Made by a program: the position numbers and the translations under genes
Notes under the pieces: generated by a model
What the model was told of the DNA's origin: nothing
The model's input: the letters and a program-made list of their open reading frames with translations, nothing else
Database searches by the model: none
Shown: positions 6,642-13,110 of the stretch, in pieces
Layout of the letters: each line of letters starts with the position of its first letter
Position numbering within the stretch: the first letter of the stretch is position 1
NCBI GenBank assembly: GCA_011087745.1
Contig: JAALLB010000014.1
Span: forward strand, 1-14,743
Direction: 5' to 3'
Length of the DNA stretch: 14,743 nucleotides
Origin: Hyphomicrobiales bacterium
GTDB lineage: Bacteria; Pseudomonadota; Alphaproteobacteria; Rhizobiales; Rhizobiaceae

Positions 6642-6672
6642 AAAGAGGCGGCACGTATTGAGCCGTCTTTTT
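6642..6672 (+). terminator. Intrinsic terminator between beta and gamma subunit genes
   Basis: AGGCGGC (6646-6652) pairs with GCCGTCT (6662-6668) with one G-U pair and a nine-base loop, followed by TTTTT. Flanking A's at 6642-6644 can pair with the T's, so it may also work on the other strand. It sits 65 bases before the gamma subunit start. Confidence 0.75.
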
Positions 6673-6736
6673 ATTTCCGAATATATTTCTTATTATGTGA
6701 GTCAATCATTCTAATTGCTCGCCAGGGAGTTATGCC
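6673..6736 (+). promoter_or_regulatory. AT-rich region upstream of the gamma subunit
   Basis: If the terminator before it works, this stretch should contain a promoter. TATATT (6682-6687) is a possible -10, but the only -35-like match (TTGAGC, 6658-6663, spacer 18) lies inside the terminator loop and arm. A ribosome binding site (GGGAG, 6725-6729) precedes ATG 6737. Support is weak. Confidence 0.2.
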
Positions 6737-7837
6737 ATGATGTTGGTTAGATCGTTTTTATCTGTTGCGTTTGCATTGATGTTTCTTGTTTCAGCTGGAT
6801 TGTCCTTTGGAGAGCCAGCTTTTGCACAAAGCAATAACGCAAATAAACCGGTTGAAGGTTCTGTGCCGGGTGGCACAACAAGTGGATCATCGTCTGATGC
6901 CGAGCTTTGGCGCCAAATTCGCAGCGGCGATGCTGGTAATGTCGTTGGGCAGAACAAATCTGGCGGAGTGATGATCCAGAGCCAAGGTGAAGAGTGGCGA
7001 CAAATACGGAATGGGCCTTTGCCAATGTATTCTGCCTGGGCAATTCTGGGAATATTGTTCTTGCTATCAGTGTTTTTTGCTTTCAGAGGTCGGATGAAAA
7101 TTGCCCATGGGCGCTCTGGCAAAGTAATTACAAGGTTTACATTGTTGGAGCGGGGTTCGCATTGGTTGCTGGCTTCAAGTTTCATTATTTTGGCACTGAG
7201 TGGACTGAATTTGATCTTTGGGAAAACTCTCTTACTTCCAATTATTGGAGCAAGTGCTTTTTCTGGTCTTACGATATTTGGAAAATTCGTACATAACTAT
7301 GTTGGATTTGCCTTTATGATAGCGCTTGTAATGGTAGCTGTACTCTGGATCATTCATAACATTCCAAATCGTCATGACCTGGTCTGGTTGTTGCGAGGTG
7401 GCGGTATGTTAGGTGGTGGACATCCCCCAGCCAAAAAATTTAATGCGGGTCAGAAAATCATATTCTGGATTGTTATTCTGTGTGGTGCATCAATTTCGAT
7501 GTCTGGATGGGCACTTCTTAATCCGTTTACAACTACAATGATGGCGGACACGGCTGCTTTATCGAATAGTATTTTTGGCACAGAATTCGCCACTAATCTT
7601 GGTCCAATTCAAGAACAGCAATTACAAACACTTTGGCACTCGGTTATGGCGGTATTCATGATCGTTGTAATTATTGCTCATATTTACATTGGTTCTGTTG
7701 GCATGGAAGGTGCGCTTGATGCGATGACGAGCGGCGAAGTCGATCAAAATTGGGCGATGGAGCATCATTCCCTTTGGGTGGAAGAGATGGATGAAGCCAG
7801 CCAAAATAGTAATGCCAAGGCAGCGCCTGCGGAGTAA
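6737..7837 (+). CDS. Formate dehydrogenase gamma subunit (membrane cytochrome b)
   Basis: A 366-aa membrane subunit that anchors the enzyme and passes electrons through two b-type hemes to quinone. It begins with a signal peptide (residues 1-30, ending AFA), then a hydrophilic periplasmic stretch carrying two copies of WRQIR-x-G (58-63 and 87-92). Membrane spans lie at about 98-117, 143-162, 185-207, 240-260 and 300-321. The FDH gamma signature FTLLERGSHWLLASSFI is present, and His142, His186, His301 and His315 are candidate heme ligands. Start ATG 6737 has GGGAG eight bases upstream. It is longer than FdnI because of the N-terminal extension, as is usual in alphaproteobacterial FDH gamma proteins. 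The gene is intact. Confidence 0.93.
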   Translation: MMLVRSFLSVAFALMFLVSAGLSFGEPAFAQSNNANKPVEGSVPGGTTSGSSSDAELWRQIRSGDAGNVVGQNKSGGVMIQSQGEEWRQIRNGPLPMYSAWAILGILFLLSVFFAFRGRMKIAHGRSGKVITRFTLLERGSHWLLASSFIILALSGLNLIFGKTLLLPIIGASAFSGLTIFGKFVHNYVGFAFMIALVMVAVLWIIHNIPNRHDLVWLLRGGGMLGGGHPPAKKFNAGQKIIFWIVILCGASISMSGWALLNPFTTTMMADTAALSNSIFGTEFATNLGPIQEQQLQTLWHSVMAVFMIVVIIAHIYIGSVGMEGALDAMTSGEVDQNWAMEHHSLWVEEMDEASQNSNAKAAPAE

Positions 7838-7852
7838 TAATCGGGAATTGGT

Positions 7853-9203
7853 TTGATGATTACAATTCTCAAATCTTTATCTGCAATTGCTAGCTTGGCG
7901 CTGGTCTTTGTGTTCGGGTCCAATTTGGTCTCAGGTGGCCAAGCTCAGGATTTGCCAGAAAAATTAAAGGGCCATGGCGGGCCAATAAAAGCAATCAGCA
8001 TTTCTCCAGATGGTGAGCATGTGCTGACAGCCTCATTTGATTATTCAATAATCTATTGGCGTATTACCGAAGACAAAGTTGAGTTAATTCATCGTCTGGA
8101 AGGACACGATGCTGCTGTAAACAATGTTATTTTTGTACCAGAACGCGGAGAAGCAATTTCTGTGAGCGATGATGGAACGCTCGGTATCTGGGATTTGAAA
8201 CGAGGGCAACTAATTCGCAGGCTGGATGCACCTGTCGACAAGGTTTTGGATGTTGCACTTTCTTCAGATGGGAAGTTAGCCGGTGTTGCCCGATGGGATA
8301 AAACTGCCCGTATATATGATCTGGAAATGCAAACCGAGATAGCCGTATTGGAAGGGCATCGCGGAAATGTAAACTCAGTCGCTTTTTCTGCCGACGGTAA
8401 AATGCTGTATTCGGCGGCTTATGACGGGCAGATTATTGAATGGAATATTGCAACCAAGCAGATGGTACGTCCGATCTATCGTCATGGTTGGGGAATTAAC
8501 TCAATTGTTCGGCTAGATGAAGATCGAATTTTGTTCGGTTCACTTGATGGGACAGTAGCAATTGTGAGTATCGAAAAAGCTCAGAAAATTGTTGATGTTG
8601 TCAAGCGGGAGAGGCCGGTTCAAACTGTGAAGTTATTTTCGGATGGGGCGCTTGCGGCTTACGGAGATGGATCTGGCTGGATTGGCGTGTTTGCAGCAAA
8701 ATCCGGTAAGAAAATTGAGGGTGGTGAGGTAACCTATGGGCCGGTGTGGGATTTTGATTTTGTTTCGGGAACCAATCAAATATATCATGTTGGTTTGGAT
8801 GACTTTGCATCCCGTTGGCAAATCAGCCCGAACAAACTTCAGCAAAACCGGGCAGAGTTTCCAAGGCGATTTCAAATTAAAGATACAAATGACTTAGGAG
8901 AGTTGGAGTTTCGTCGCAAGTGCAGCGTTTGCCATACCCTGACACCTGATGGGGGAAATAGAGCAGGGCCAACTTTGTATGATTTGTTTGGGCGTGGCGG
9001 GAACGTTGCCAGATTACAAATATTCAAAAGCGTTGTTGGACACTGATATTGTTTGGAATGCGGAGACGATAGCTCAGCTGTTTATTGATGGGCCGGACGT
9101 CATGTTGCCGGGCACCAAGATGCCAGTTCAGCGCCTGAAGAAAATTGAGCGGCGAGATGAACTAATTCGCTTCTTGAAAGAAGCCACCAAGCCTGTAGAG
9201 TGA
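7853..9203 (+). CDS. Exported WD40 beta-propeller fused to cytochrome c, frameshifted
   Basis: A periplasmic protein with a signal peptide (residues 1-31, ending GQA), a WD40-type propeller (about 38-325, with repeats such as LKGHGGPIKAISISPDG, LEGHDAAVNNVIF and LEGHRGNVNSVAFSADG, ending in IWDL/IYDL/IEWNI-like strands), and a C-terminal class I cytochrome c with CSVCH at 357-361. The frame runs out at 9046. From about base 9000 the next frame gives AGTLPDYKYSKALLDTDIVW, the Met-ligand loop LPGTKMP and the final helix, ending at 9203. Two lost bases (GT within CGTGTGGCG) would restore FGRVAGTLPDYKYSKALL, the usual cytochrome c sequence. As read, the heme-binding Cys-Cys-His remains but the Met ligand is lost. 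It starts 15 bases after the gamma gene, so it is probably co-transcribed and may accept or pass on electrons in formate oxidation. Confidence 0.85.
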
Positions 9204-9219
9204 ATTTAGGAGAACTATT

Positions 9220-9351
9220 ATGAAGTCAGTTGTTTTGGGGATTGCGGCCATGTTGATTATCAGCGCCGCTTCATGGATGATCATGGGTACACAGACTACA
9301 AGTTCTGGTGAAGCATTTGTCTCGCAGAACAATTCCGTTCGGTTGGATTAA
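9220..9351 (+). CDS. 43-aa single-span membrane peptide, unknown function
   Basis: A short open frame with a good ribosome binding site (TTAGGAGA, about six bases before ATG). The protein begins MKSVVLGIAAMLIISAASWM, one hydrophobic helix or signal peptide, then a short polar tail ending NNSVRLD. It lies 16 bases after the WD40-cytochrome c gene and 11 bases before the protease gene, on the same strand. I do not recognise a family. It may be a small subunit or a peptide coupling translation of the protease, which lacks a clear ribosome binding site. Frame, ribosome binding site and position support it as a real gene. Confidence 0.6.
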   Translation: MKSVVLGIAAMLIISAASWMIMGTQTTSSGEAFVSQNNSVRLD

Positions 9352-9362
9352 GTTCATCTAGC

Positions 9363-10304
9363 TTGCGAATTCTTTTCATCCTTTTTGTCGGTTTGATTGC
9401 CGCTGGGTTTGCCAAGACTCAGTATGAGCCTTGTAACTCGAAGTTGGAGTGTGTTGCTCAATCTGTGGTAAGTTTGCTGCCGGACTGGCCTGCCGGGTTT
9501 TCACGAAATGAAGAGCCAGAGGGTTCAGGTGTTGTTCTTTCGGGCGGAAAACTCATTGCAACGGCTGATCATGTATTGGGTCCTGCAAAGACAGCGCGTA
9601 TCAGAACAATCAACGGAGAGGTAATTAGCGCCAAAATTGTGATGCGCGATCCTCTGACTGATATTGCTTTTTTGTCCGTTGAAAAACAATTGCCTGCGGT
9701 TAAATTTTCGGATCAATATTCATTTGGTGATCGCAGTTGTGCGATCGGAAATAGTTTTGGTCTGGATGTATCGCTTACCTGCGGAGTTGTATCAGCCAAA
9801 AATGTTTCTGGTGTTGGGTTTAATAAAATCGAAGATTTTGTTCAGACAGATGCTTCGGTTAATCCGGGGATGTCCGGGGGAGCGTTGGTTGATGAAAATG
9901 GCAAATTAATTGGCATGCTATCGGCAATTTTTACGCGTCAGTCAGATGCCAACATTGGCGTTAATTTTGCTGTTTCTGCCAAGCTACTGAGAAAAGTATT
10001 AGATGATTTTGAAGATGACGGCACGGTGTCATATCGAAGGCTGGGCGTTTTTGTGCGACCAACTAAACCGGCCGGGGGTCTAGGTACGCTCATTGGATTG
10101 GAAGTAATTCGGGTAGAACCTAATTCCCCAGAAGCCCAAGCTGAATTAGAAGTCGGTGATGTAATTATTCATGCTAATGGACGGCGCATTAGGAGAGCTG
10201 GTGCTTATGTGGCTGCTGTTGCGCTTTTGGACAATGAACAGAACCTCAACTTATCCATTTTGCGTGATGGCGAGGTTGTGAAAATAGTTGTAGAATATCA
10301 GTGA
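9363..10304 (+). CDS. Exported trypsin-like serine protease with PDZ domain (HtrA/DegP-like)
   Basis: A 313-aa protease with an N-terminal signal or anchor (MRILFILFVGLIAAGFA). The chymotrypsin-fold triad is visible: His70 in ATADHV, Asp100 in DPLTDIAFLSV and Ser171 in NPGMSGGALV, where the usual HtrA motif NPGNSGG has Met for Asn. A single PDZ domain (about residues 222-310, LIGLEVIRVEPNSPEAQAELEVGDVIIHANGRRI) follows. It would act in the periplasm in quality control or processing. The start is TTG, with no ATG between the upstream in-frame stop (9309-9311) and the protease, and no clear ribosome binding site, so coupling to the preceding 43-aa gene is plausible. Its place inside a formate dehydrogenase locus suggests a role in maturing or clearing periplasmic redox subunits; this is inference. 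Confidence 0.88.
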   Translation: MRILFILFVGLIAAGFAKTQYEPCNSKLECVAQSVVSLLPDWPAGFSRNEEPEGSGVVLSGGKLIATADHVLGPAKTARIRTINGEVISAKIVMRDPLTDIAFLSVEKQLPAVKFSDQYSFGDRSCAIGNSFGLDVSLTCGVVSAKNVSGVGFNKIEDFVQTDASVNPGMSGGALVDENGKLIGMLSAIFTRQSDANIGVNFAVSAKLLRKVLDDFEDDGTVSYRRLGVFVRPTKPAGGLGTLIGLEVIRVEPNSPEAQAELEVGDVIIHANGRRIRRAGAYVAAVALLDNEQNLNLSILRDGEVVKIVVEYQ

Positions 10305-10319
10305 AAATTGGAGAAAATT

Positions 10320-10511
10320 ATGAGTGAAGAATTTAATATGTCGATGCGCAAGTTTTTGAAGCAGGTTGGCGTAACTTCGCAGCAGGAAATTGAGCGGATT
10401 GTTCGAGAAGCAGATCTTGCTGGAAAAAATAGCCTTTCAGTGAAAGTTGTGCTGACGGCTGAAGGTACAGACCTCAATCATGTGGTTGAAGGCGACATCG
10501 ACATTTCCTGA
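10320..10511 (+). CDS. DUF6494-like small protein
   Basis: A 63-aa protein beginning MSEEFNMSMRKFLKQVGVTS, with a helical first half (RKFLKQVGVTSQQEIERIVREA) and a second half of short strands (LSVKVVLTAEGTDLNHVVEGDI). I match it from memory to DUF6494, a small family seen in alphaproteobacterial FDH neighbourhoods; no function is known. ATG 10320 is preferred over an in-frame TTG at 10308 because GGAG (10310-10313) sits six bases before it. It starts 15 bases after the protease gene and ends two bases before the next gene, so it belongs to one transcript. No signal peptide or membrane segment, so it is cytoplasmic. Confidence 0.75.
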   Translation: MSEEFNMSMRKFLKQVGVTSQQEIERIVREADLAGKNSLSVKVVLTAEGTDLNHVVEGDIDIS

Positions 10512-10513
10512 TT

Positions 10514-11248
10514 ATGAAACAGCTTCCCACATTTCCGCCATTGCTAAAAGGTCATCGGATTGCAGAAGGTAAGTCTCCGGTGCGCCGGGCTAAAGCAATG
10601 GTTGAAAAAGGGGAGTTGGGTGCAGGTGATCTCCTTTGGGTGGAAGATAAAAACAATCTTCAGTATTGTGTAATCATGGAGCCTGAAGTTTCGCGAGCTA
10701 GATGCAGTGAGATGTTGTTTTTGATGATGGTTGCATTTGGTGATGCGCTCGGTGCATTGGCACCGCCGGAGATGGCTGTAACCTATAAATGGCCCAACGA
10801 TATTCAGCTTAACGATGCTTCTATTGGCTCTTGCGAATTAGAACTTTCTAGCGAAGAGATAGACGGTATTGCGCAATGGATGATTATCTCAATACAAATC
10901 GCAATCAAGCCAGAAAATATACTGCATGATCCCGGCAATGAAGCGTGGCGCACTACATTGTGGGAAGAAGGGTGCGGGGAAATTACTCAAATTGAATTGC
11001 TAGAATCTTCCGCAAGACATTTTCTAAACTGGATGCACACTTGGGATGAAGAAGGGTTTAAGCCGGTTCATGATCAATGGATGGGTAGGGTATGTGAAAA
11101 GGAAAAAATATTGCCTGGATTGACTAGTGGCGAGTTCGTAGGGGTGGACGAACATGGTAATGCACTTGTTAAGTCAGTTGATGGAGTAACTGTATTGGAT
11201 GTAGTTGATGCTTTGACTGTCGTTAACTCACAAAGGGTGACTGGCTGA
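10514..11248 (+). CDS. Biotin/lipoate-protein-ligase-like protein lacking catalytic motifs
   Basis: A 244-aa cytoplasmic protein with the class II biotin ligase / lipoate ligase fold. The marker KWPNDI (residues 92-97) is intact, preceded by a helix like that of BirA (EMLFLMMVAFGDALGAL) and followed by a small C-terminal beta domain (VHDQWMGRV through ALVKSVDGVTVLDVVDAL). Two parts needed for biotinyl-AMP chemistry are missing: the GRGRxGR loop between the first strand (GDLLWVEDK) and the next (LQYCVIMEP) is absent, and the catalytic Lys after the KWPND strand is replaced by Ser103 (NDASIG). It may bind a cofactor or peptide rather than ligate. It starts two bases after the DUF6494-type gene without a clear ribosome binding site and overlaps the next gene by one base. 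Confidence 0.78.
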   Translation: MKQLPTFPPLLKGHRIAEGKSPVRRAKAMVEKGELGAGDLLWVEDKNNLQYCVIMEPEVSRARCSEMLFLMMVAFGDALGALAPPEMAVTYKWPNDIQLNDASIGSCELELSSEEIDGIAQWMIISIQIAIKPENILHDPGNEAWRTTLWEEGCGEITQIELLESSARHFLNWMHTWDEEGFKPVHDQWMGRVCEKEKILPGLTSGEFVGVDEHGNALVKSVDGVTVLDVVDALTVVNSQRVTG

Positions 11249-11724
11249 TGAAGTTTTTGAAAACCATTAGATTTGATCCTTCAGACGTGAGTGTATTTGA
11301 GTTGGCTGCAGAACCAGATCAGTGGGCAATTCCTAGTGGGTTTTGTTTTGCAGAATTCGAAGCAGGTGAATTGAACGGCAAGGCCAAACAGGCTTTTAGC
11401 AATGGTTTTCTTTCACTGGAAATTTTTGGACATTCAACATTTACAAGTGTCACTGAAATTACGGGCCAAGAGATTGAAAGTATCAAAGAAAGTTTGGCAA
11501 AACGGTTTGTCGATGTTCATGGTGCGCCAGACTTGGCCACAGCAATGGCAGTTTCGGAACAAGAGGTTTCGTTTGTTTTGGAGATGTGTGCAGAAGTTCC
11601 AATAAATACAGTTTTTGCACTAGGACGGTATTTTGATGAGGATGGGGAAATTCGCGAAGAGTTTAGAATTGTTGAAGCACCGCGAGAGGCTGTACATACA
11701 AGGGTTTGGGAGATCGTCGAGTAA
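11248..11724 (+). CDS. DUF6505-like protein
   Basis: A 158-aa cytoplasmic protein that I match from memory to DUF6505; function unknown. It begins MKFLKTIRFDPSDVSVFELA and includes a conserved-looking middle (AFSNGFLSLEIFGHSTFTSVTEI) and an acidic end. No signal peptide, membrane span or cysteine motif is visible. Its start codon overlaps the stop of the ligase-like gene (TGATG) and its stop overlaps the next start (TAATG), so the three proteins are translationally coupled and probably made in fixed ratio, as for a complex. Confidence 0.72.
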   Translation: MKFLKTIRFDPSDVSVFELAAEPDQWAIPSGFCFAEFEAGELNGKAKQAFSNGFLSLEIFGHSTFTSVTEITGQEIESIKESLAKRFVDVHGAPDLATAMAVSEQEVSFVLEMCAEVPINTVFALGRYFDEDGEIREEFRIVEAPREAVHTRVWEIVE

Positions 11725-12749
11725 TGTCTATTTTGGTAGAAGACTTTTGGAAATCCGCTGGGTTTCATCTCGTTGAACGCGATGAAAATGGATGGCTGAA
11801 AGTTACAGCGGATTATCTGAAAGCTTATTTCACGCGCCCGGAAATTCATCCTGTTGAAGAGTCTTGTGATGCTGAGCATGCTTTGTTTGAAAAACTGATG
11901 GATGATCCGTTTGCCAAAATTTCGGATGCCGATGTATCGACTATTAAGGATCAGGATACAGCAGATAACTATCGTGTCATCATAGGGTTTCGTGACTTGC
12001 TTGCTGAACATGGAACAATCGAGGGTTCATATGCATCTTTATTCAAGGGTGAAGTCATTTCAATTCCTCCCATGTTCATTGATCAATTGGTGCATCTCAT
12101 ATTGCGAAACATTCTCGAAGATGTTGATGATCCGATGCAATTGCGAGCGGCTGAATTGTTCTTCCGAGAGCAAGTGGTAACGACTGGTGATGATCAATTG
12201 ATGCTTGCTGATCAGGAAATTGTAGAGATGAAATCAGAGTCTGGATTTGGCGGGTTAGGTCAATTGCTCGCTGAAAGCGGCACGCCGGCACGTGAAGTGT
12301 CTCTTGATGTTATGACTGATGATAACAAATCGGACTATTGGAAGCGATCTGATCAATTTGATATGGCCGTGGACTTTCGTTTTACGCAGCTTGCTCAAGA
12401 TGCTCTTGGCCGTGTTGTTGAGAAATGGATTTCGCATTTTCTCGGCATTAAAACTCGCATTCAGGCTATGAAGTCAATCAAGGATGAAAAATGGTCCTGG
12501 CATGTCGGGTGTGATCTGGAATCAACCCGAATTCTAAACGCGTTATATAATGGTGAAACCGTTGGCGAGAATGAGCTCTTAAAGATTTTAGCGCTTTATA
12601 GATTGGAGTTTTTAGAGGCCAATGACGTGGTAGACACCATGCAGGGAAAAAATGTATATTTGGGAATGGCAATGAATGCTGAGCGCAGGCTTGTAATGAA
12701 GCCGCAAAACTTGCTTACGAATTTGCCTTTGAGACCAAGCCTTGCGTGA
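11724..12749 (+). CDS. DUF6352-like protein
   Basis: A 341-aa cytoplasmic protein that I match from memory to DUF6352; function unknown. The N-terminal signature is DFWKSAGFHLVERDENGWLK, followed by YLKAYFTRPEIHP. The rest is mostly helical and acidic, with FFREQVVTTGDDQLMLADQE near the middle and a C-terminal half containing WSWHVGCDLESTRILNALY. No membrane segment or metal motif is evident. ATG 11724 overlaps the previous stop as TAATG; an earlier in-frame start at 11706 lies inside the upstream gene and would lengthen the protein beyond this coupling point. The acidic, helical nature would suit a binding or chaperone role, but that is speculation. Confidence 0.75.
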   Translation: MSILVEDFWKSAGFHLVERDENGWLKVTADYLKAYFTRPEIHPVEESCDAEHALFEKLMDDPFAKISDADVSTIKDQDTADNYRVIIGFRDLLAEHGTIEGSYASLFKGEVISIPPMFIDQLVHLILRNILEDVDDPMQLRAAELFFREQVVTTGDDQLMLADQEIVEMKSESGFGGLGQLLAESGTPAREVSLDVMTDDNKSDYWKRSDQFDMAVDFRFTQLAQDALGRVVEKWISHFLGIKTRIQAMKSIKDEKWSWHVGCDLESTRILNALYNGETVGENELLKILALYRLEFLEANDVVDTMQGKNVYLGMAMNAERRLVMKPQNLLTNLPLRPSLA

Positions 12750-12761
12750 ATTGGAGGAATT

Positions 12762-13085
12762 ATGTCAGCTACAACTCAATCAGGATTTTTAAATGGTAAT
12801 GCAGCGCGAATTGTTGCTGCTGTTTTAGCGGTGCTAATTGCAATTGTCTGGTTTTATAATTATCAGGCTGATTTTAGTCGGGTGATGTCTGGTGATGCCG
12901 CCACTGAATTGCCGCAAGCTTCTACTCAAGCTGCTGCAGATGCAAACCCTGCACTTGCTGCGTGTTTGAAAAAGCGGGTTGGCGATGTCGATCAAATGAA
13001 GGCAGACGGTATTTTATCGGAAGCAAAATATGCGTCGTTCCGATCTCGCGCTGAAGAACTTTGTGCTCAACAAAACCCAAGTTAA
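12762..13085 (+). CDS. 107-aa single-span membrane protein with two-Cys periplasmic domain
   Basis: A small protein with a short N-terminal tail, one membrane helix (about residues 16-32, ARIVAAVLAVLIAIVWFYN), an Ala/Thr/Gln-rich linker, and a C-terminal helical hairpin (NPALAACLKKRVGDVDQMK through FRSRAEELCAQQ) with two cysteines that could form a disulfide across the hairpin. That topology puts the Cys domain in the periplasm. I do not recognise a named family. It has a strong ribosome binding site (GGAGG) and follows the DUF6352-type gene by 12 bases, so it closes the accessory operon. Its end faces the convergent ferredoxin-like gene across 22 bases. Confidence 0.75.
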   Translation: MSATTQSGFLNGNAARIVAAVLAVLIAIVWFYNYQADFSRVMSGDAATELPQASTQAAADANPALAACLKKRVGDVDQMKADGILSEAKYASFRSRAEELCAQQNPS

Positions 13086-13088
13086 AAA

Positions 13089-13110
13089 TAATTACAGCAA
13101 TCGGTAATTA
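13089..13110 (-). terminator. AT-rich intrinsic terminator for the ferredoxin-like gene
   Basis: TAATTAC (13089-13095) and GTAATTA (13104-13110) are perfect reverse complements around an eight-base loop. Read on the minus strand the hairpin is followed by TTTTT, and its first arm contains the TAA stop of the ferredoxin-like gene. The stem is all A-T save one pair, so it is weak. On the plus strand no T-run follows. Confidence 0.45.

Noticed and set aside
11706..11723. Earlier start for the DUF6352-type protein
   Set aside because: ATG 11724 overlaps the previous stop as TAATG, the same coupling seen at the junction before, and the family sequence begins there.
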